The translations under genes were made by a program, and so were the position numbers. Positions 61,999-64,000 of a stretch of DNA of 64,000 nucleotides are shown here, piece by piece (positions within the stretch are counted from its first letter, which is position 1; each line of letters begins with the position of its first letter). The notes beneath the pieces were generated by a model. It was not told the origin of the DNA, searched no databases, and worked only from the letters and a program-made list of their open reading frames with translations. Origin of the DNA: SAR202 cluster bacterium bin87 (GTDB taxonomy: Bacteria; Chloroflexota; Dehalococcoidia; Lucifugimonadales; UBA3495); contig MPNC01000008.1 in NCBI GenBank assembly GCA_002238825.1, forward strand, positions 62,001-126,000, in the 5' to 3' direction.

Positions 61999-62432
61999 AA
62001 CTCTACACCATCGGATTCACCCGCAAGTCCGCAGCCCATTTCTTCGGGCTGCTGCGCGAGTCCGGCGCCACGCGTGTGGTCGATATTCGCCTGCGCAACA
62101 CTTCCGGCCTGGCCGGCTGGTCCAAGAAGAGCGACCTGCCGTGGTTCCTCCAGGAACTCTGCGGCATGGACTACGTCCATCTCCCCCGCCTGTCGCCTAC
62201 GGATGCCTTGCTGGACGGCTACCGGAAACGCGACATAACGTGGGATGAATACGAACCGATATACCACTCAATCATCGAACGCCGGCTCGTCCGGGCCGCC
62301 ATTCCGCAGGATATAATCGCCGACAGTTGCCTGTTGTGCAGCGAGGACCAGCCCGAACGGTGCCACCGTCGGCTCCTTGCCGAGCATTTTCAACAGCACT
62401 GGGGCGACGTCGAGATCATTCATTTGACATAA
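61995..62432 (+). CDS. DUF488 family protein
   Basis: A 145-residue DUF488 protein: KLYTIGFTRKSAAHFFGLLRESG, VVDIRLRNTSGLAGW, and the C-terminal CLLCSEDQPERCHRRLLAEHF cysteine motif. The function of the family is unknown. The start is GTG at 61995, overlapping the stop of a 31-residue frame. The next gene follows 12 bases after its stop. Confidence 0.82.
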   Translation: MKLYTIGFTRKSAAHFFGLLRESGATRVVDIRLRNTSGLAGWSKKSDLPWFLQELCGMDYVHLPRLSPTDALLDGYRKRDITWDEYEPIYHSIIERRLVRAAIPQDIIADSCLLCSEDQPERCHRRLLAEHFQQHWGDVEIIHLT

Positions 62433-62444
62433 GGGAGGCGCAAG

Positions 62445-63395
62445 ATGTCGCAGGTCAATACCGTCCTCGGTCCCATCGACTCCGCCGATATGGGCTTCAC
62501 CCTGAGTCACGAGCACATCACCCTGGGAGCCGCCGGCGCGGCCGCAACCTACCCCGGCTTTCAGGACCGCCAAGCCATCGCCGACGCAGCCACGGCGGCG
62601 CTTACCGAGGCCTATGACGGCGGCGTCCGCAGCATCATCGACGTCACCACCTTCGACCTTGGCCGCGACGTCGACATGATGCAGGAAGTCAGCCGCCGCT
62701 CCGGTGTGCACGCCATCCCGTGCACGGGCAATCACCTGGCCGTCCCGCGAATCTTCTGGGGCGCTCCCGTGGACCGCGTCGCCGCCCTGTTCATCAAGGA
62801 GATCGAGGAGGGTATCGAGGACAGCGGCGTGAAGGCCGGCATCATCAAGGTCGCCAGCGACCGCGGCGGCATCACCGACAACGAGGAGATCATCCTGCGC
62901 GCCGCCGCCCGCGCCTGCAACGCCACCGGCACCCGCATCAGCACCCACACCTGGTCCCCAGATCGCGTCGGCGAAGAGCAGGTGCGTATCCTGAAGGAAG
63001 AGGGCGTTGACCTCAACCGCGTCTACATCGGCCACAGCAATGACGATACCGACGTTGGCTACCTGATCGGCCTCCTCGAGGAGGGCGTCTGGCTGGGCCT
63101 CGACCGCTATCCCGGCGGCCGTACCCCCGAAACTCCCAGGTGGGAGACGCGGACCGAAGTGGTCAAGCAACTCGTCGACGCCGGGTGGGCCCATCGCCTG
63201 ATGCTGTCCCATGACCACTCCACGCCGGTGGTCCAGCCATCCGAGGAACTGCGCCGCGAACGCGAGGAATTCAACCCGGACGGCTACCTGTTCATCACCC
63301 GCAACGTCCTGCCGCGCCTGATCGAGTTGGGCGCCACGGACGCCGACGTGCAGGCCATGATGGTCGACAATCCCCGCCGTTTCTTCGAAGACTGA
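62445..63395 (+). CDS. Phosphotriesterase-family metal hydrolase
   Basis: A 316-residue amidohydrolase of the PTE/PHP family with metal ligands H22 and H24 in LSHEHITLG, a lysine in AGIIKVASD that can be carbamylated, histidines in RISTHTW and VYIGHSNDD, and the final aspartate in MLSHDHS. Family members hydrolyse phosphotriesters or lactones, and the natural substrate is unknown. It lies directly before an LLM oxidoreductase, with which it is likely co-transcribed. Confidence 0.9.
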   Translation: MSQVNTVLGPIDSADMGFTLSHEHITLGAAGAAATYPGFQDRQAIADAATAALTEAYDGGVRSIIDVTTFDLGRDVDMMQEVSRRSGVHAIPCTGNHLAVPRIFWGAPVDRVAALFIKEIEEGIEDSGVKAGIIKVASDRGGITDNEEIILRAAARACNATGTRISTHTWSPDRVGEEQVRILKEEGVDLNRVYIGHSNDDTDVGYLIGLLEEGVWLGLDRYPGGRTPETPRWETRTEVVKQLVDAGWAHRLMLSHDHSTPVVQPSEELRREREEFNPDGYLFITRNVLPRLIELGATDADVQAMMVDNPRRFFED

Positions 63396-63421
63396 ACGCG
63401 ACGCCCCCCACGAGGTTCGCC

Positions 63422-64000
63422 ATGAACATCGGCTTTTCCCTTTCCAACAACCAGGGTCTCACCAACGTCCAGGACGTGGTGAGTGTCGCGGCGCGCGCGG
63501 AGGAACTCGGCTTCGACTCCGTGTGGGCCAGTGACCACGTTTTCAACGTGAGCTACGTGTACGAACGCCTGGGGAACCGGCCCTACTACGACCCGCTGAC
63601 CATCCTCACCTTCGCCGCCGCGCAGACCCAGCGGGTCATCCTGGGCACCAGCGTCCTGGTGCTGCCCTACCACAACCCCATGCGTCTGGCGAAACAGGCG
63701 GCCACGCTGGATCAGTTGTCCGGCGGACGCGTCGCGCTGGGCGTCGGCGTTGGCGTAATCGATACCGAGATCGAGGCAATGGGCGTGCCCTTTGGCGAGC
63801 GCGGTCCCTACACCGACGAATCGATTGCGATAATGAAGACCCTGTGGTGCGAGGACGATCCGCGTCACGATGGCCGCTTCTTCCAGTTCGCTGACATGGC
63901 TTTCTCACCGCGCCCGGTGCGCCCGGAAGGTATACCGCTGATCATCGGCGGGACCAGCCGCGCCGCCATCCGCCGCGCCGCCCGCCACGGCGACGGTTGG
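63422..64000 (+). CDS. LLM class F420-dependent oxidoreductase, N-terminal part
   Basis: The first 193 residues of a luciferase-like protein, cut by the window edge: MNIGFSLSNNQGLTNVQD, SVWASDHVFNVSY, VILGTSVLVLPYHNPMRLAKQ, GRVALGVGVGVIDTEIEAMG. The SDHV motif and LGTSVLVLPYR-like strand are as in F420-dependent members. GAGG precedes the ATG by about 9 bases. It begins 26 bases after the phosphotriesterase-family stop. Confidence 0.88.
   Translation, partial: MNIGFSLSNNQGLTNVQDVVSVAARAEELGFDSVWASDHVFNVSYVYERLGNRPYYDPLTILTFAAAQTQRVILGTSVLVLPYHNPMRLAKQAATLDQLSGGRVALGVGVGVIDTEIEAMGVPFGERGPYTDESIAIMKTLWCEDDPRHDGRFFQFADMAFSPRPVRPEGIPLIIGGTSRAAIRRAARHGDGW

Overview
The window is GC-rich and densely packed bacterial chromosome, with no prophage, transposase, rRNA, tRNA or CRISPR array that I could recognise. 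The gene set suggests a Chloroflexota bacterium, probably a Dehalococcoidia/SAR202-like lineage. That is an inference, from a SufBCDSU-type Fe-S operon, a DnaG zinc finger with an extra residue, several luciferase-like (LLM) F420/flavin oxidoreductases, family III CoA-transferases, threonine-proline-rich surface proteins and a sortase-fold protein. Tree building would be needed to confirm it.

Bases 1-5200 hold a minus-strand run reading tatD, a Tag-like glycosylase, DUF1802, a DNA methyltransferase and an Eco29kI-type GIY-YIG restriction enzyme. A fragment of an aldo/keto reductase sits at the left edge. Next come a DUF6226 gene whose conserved N-terminus lies behind an in-frame TGA, a globin, and a shrunken second globin-like copy. 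Bases 5271-11430 are the Fe-S operon sufB-C-D-S-U with a second SufU paralogue at its end. A minus-strand group follows: alpha/beta hydrolase, ferritin, DinB-like protein and a lipoprotein with three DUF4377 units.

Bases 14.5-36.4 kb are mainly housekeeping: sucCD, pyrG, a small transaldolase, rho, dnaG-rpoD, glmU with a CorC-like gene, and rph. An envelope module is embedded at 21.0-27.0 kb: a 1010-residue anchored Ig/FN3 protein, a response regulator and histidine kinase, and a secreted Thr/Pro-rich protein. A sortase-fold protein without any cysteine follows rpoD. Bases 36.4-42.1 kb carry an M16 peptidase, an unknown protein, a pentapeptide-repeat protein with a degenerate TIR-like C-terminus, and an LLM oxidoreductase.

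Bases 42.3-64.0 kb look accessory and catabolic: short-chain dehydrogenase, P450, two different CoA-transferases, cyclase-family hydrolase, MFS exporter, three more LLM enzymes, acyl-CoA ligase, phosphotriesterase-family hydrolase, cupin and an unusual hydrolase. They are interspersed with small toxin-antitoxin-like pairs (two HigBA-type, one DUF4258/DUF2283), a Uma2 nuclease and a DUF488 protein. Oxidoreductases, CoA-transferases, ligase and hydrolases together suggest breakdown of recalcitrant organic compounds through CoA thioesters, but no substrate can be read from the sequence.

Regulatory signals recur. Several genes are preceded by an extended -10 element close to TGCTATAAT. The suf and pyrG promoters share a TTGAC(A/G)-N17-TACGAT layout. 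sucC and one higB start almost at the predicted transcription start. Small palindromic repeats lie between genes. The most notable oddities are proteins that keep a catalytic fold but lack the catalytic residues (sortase, response regulator, hydrolase, CoA-transferase, Tag).
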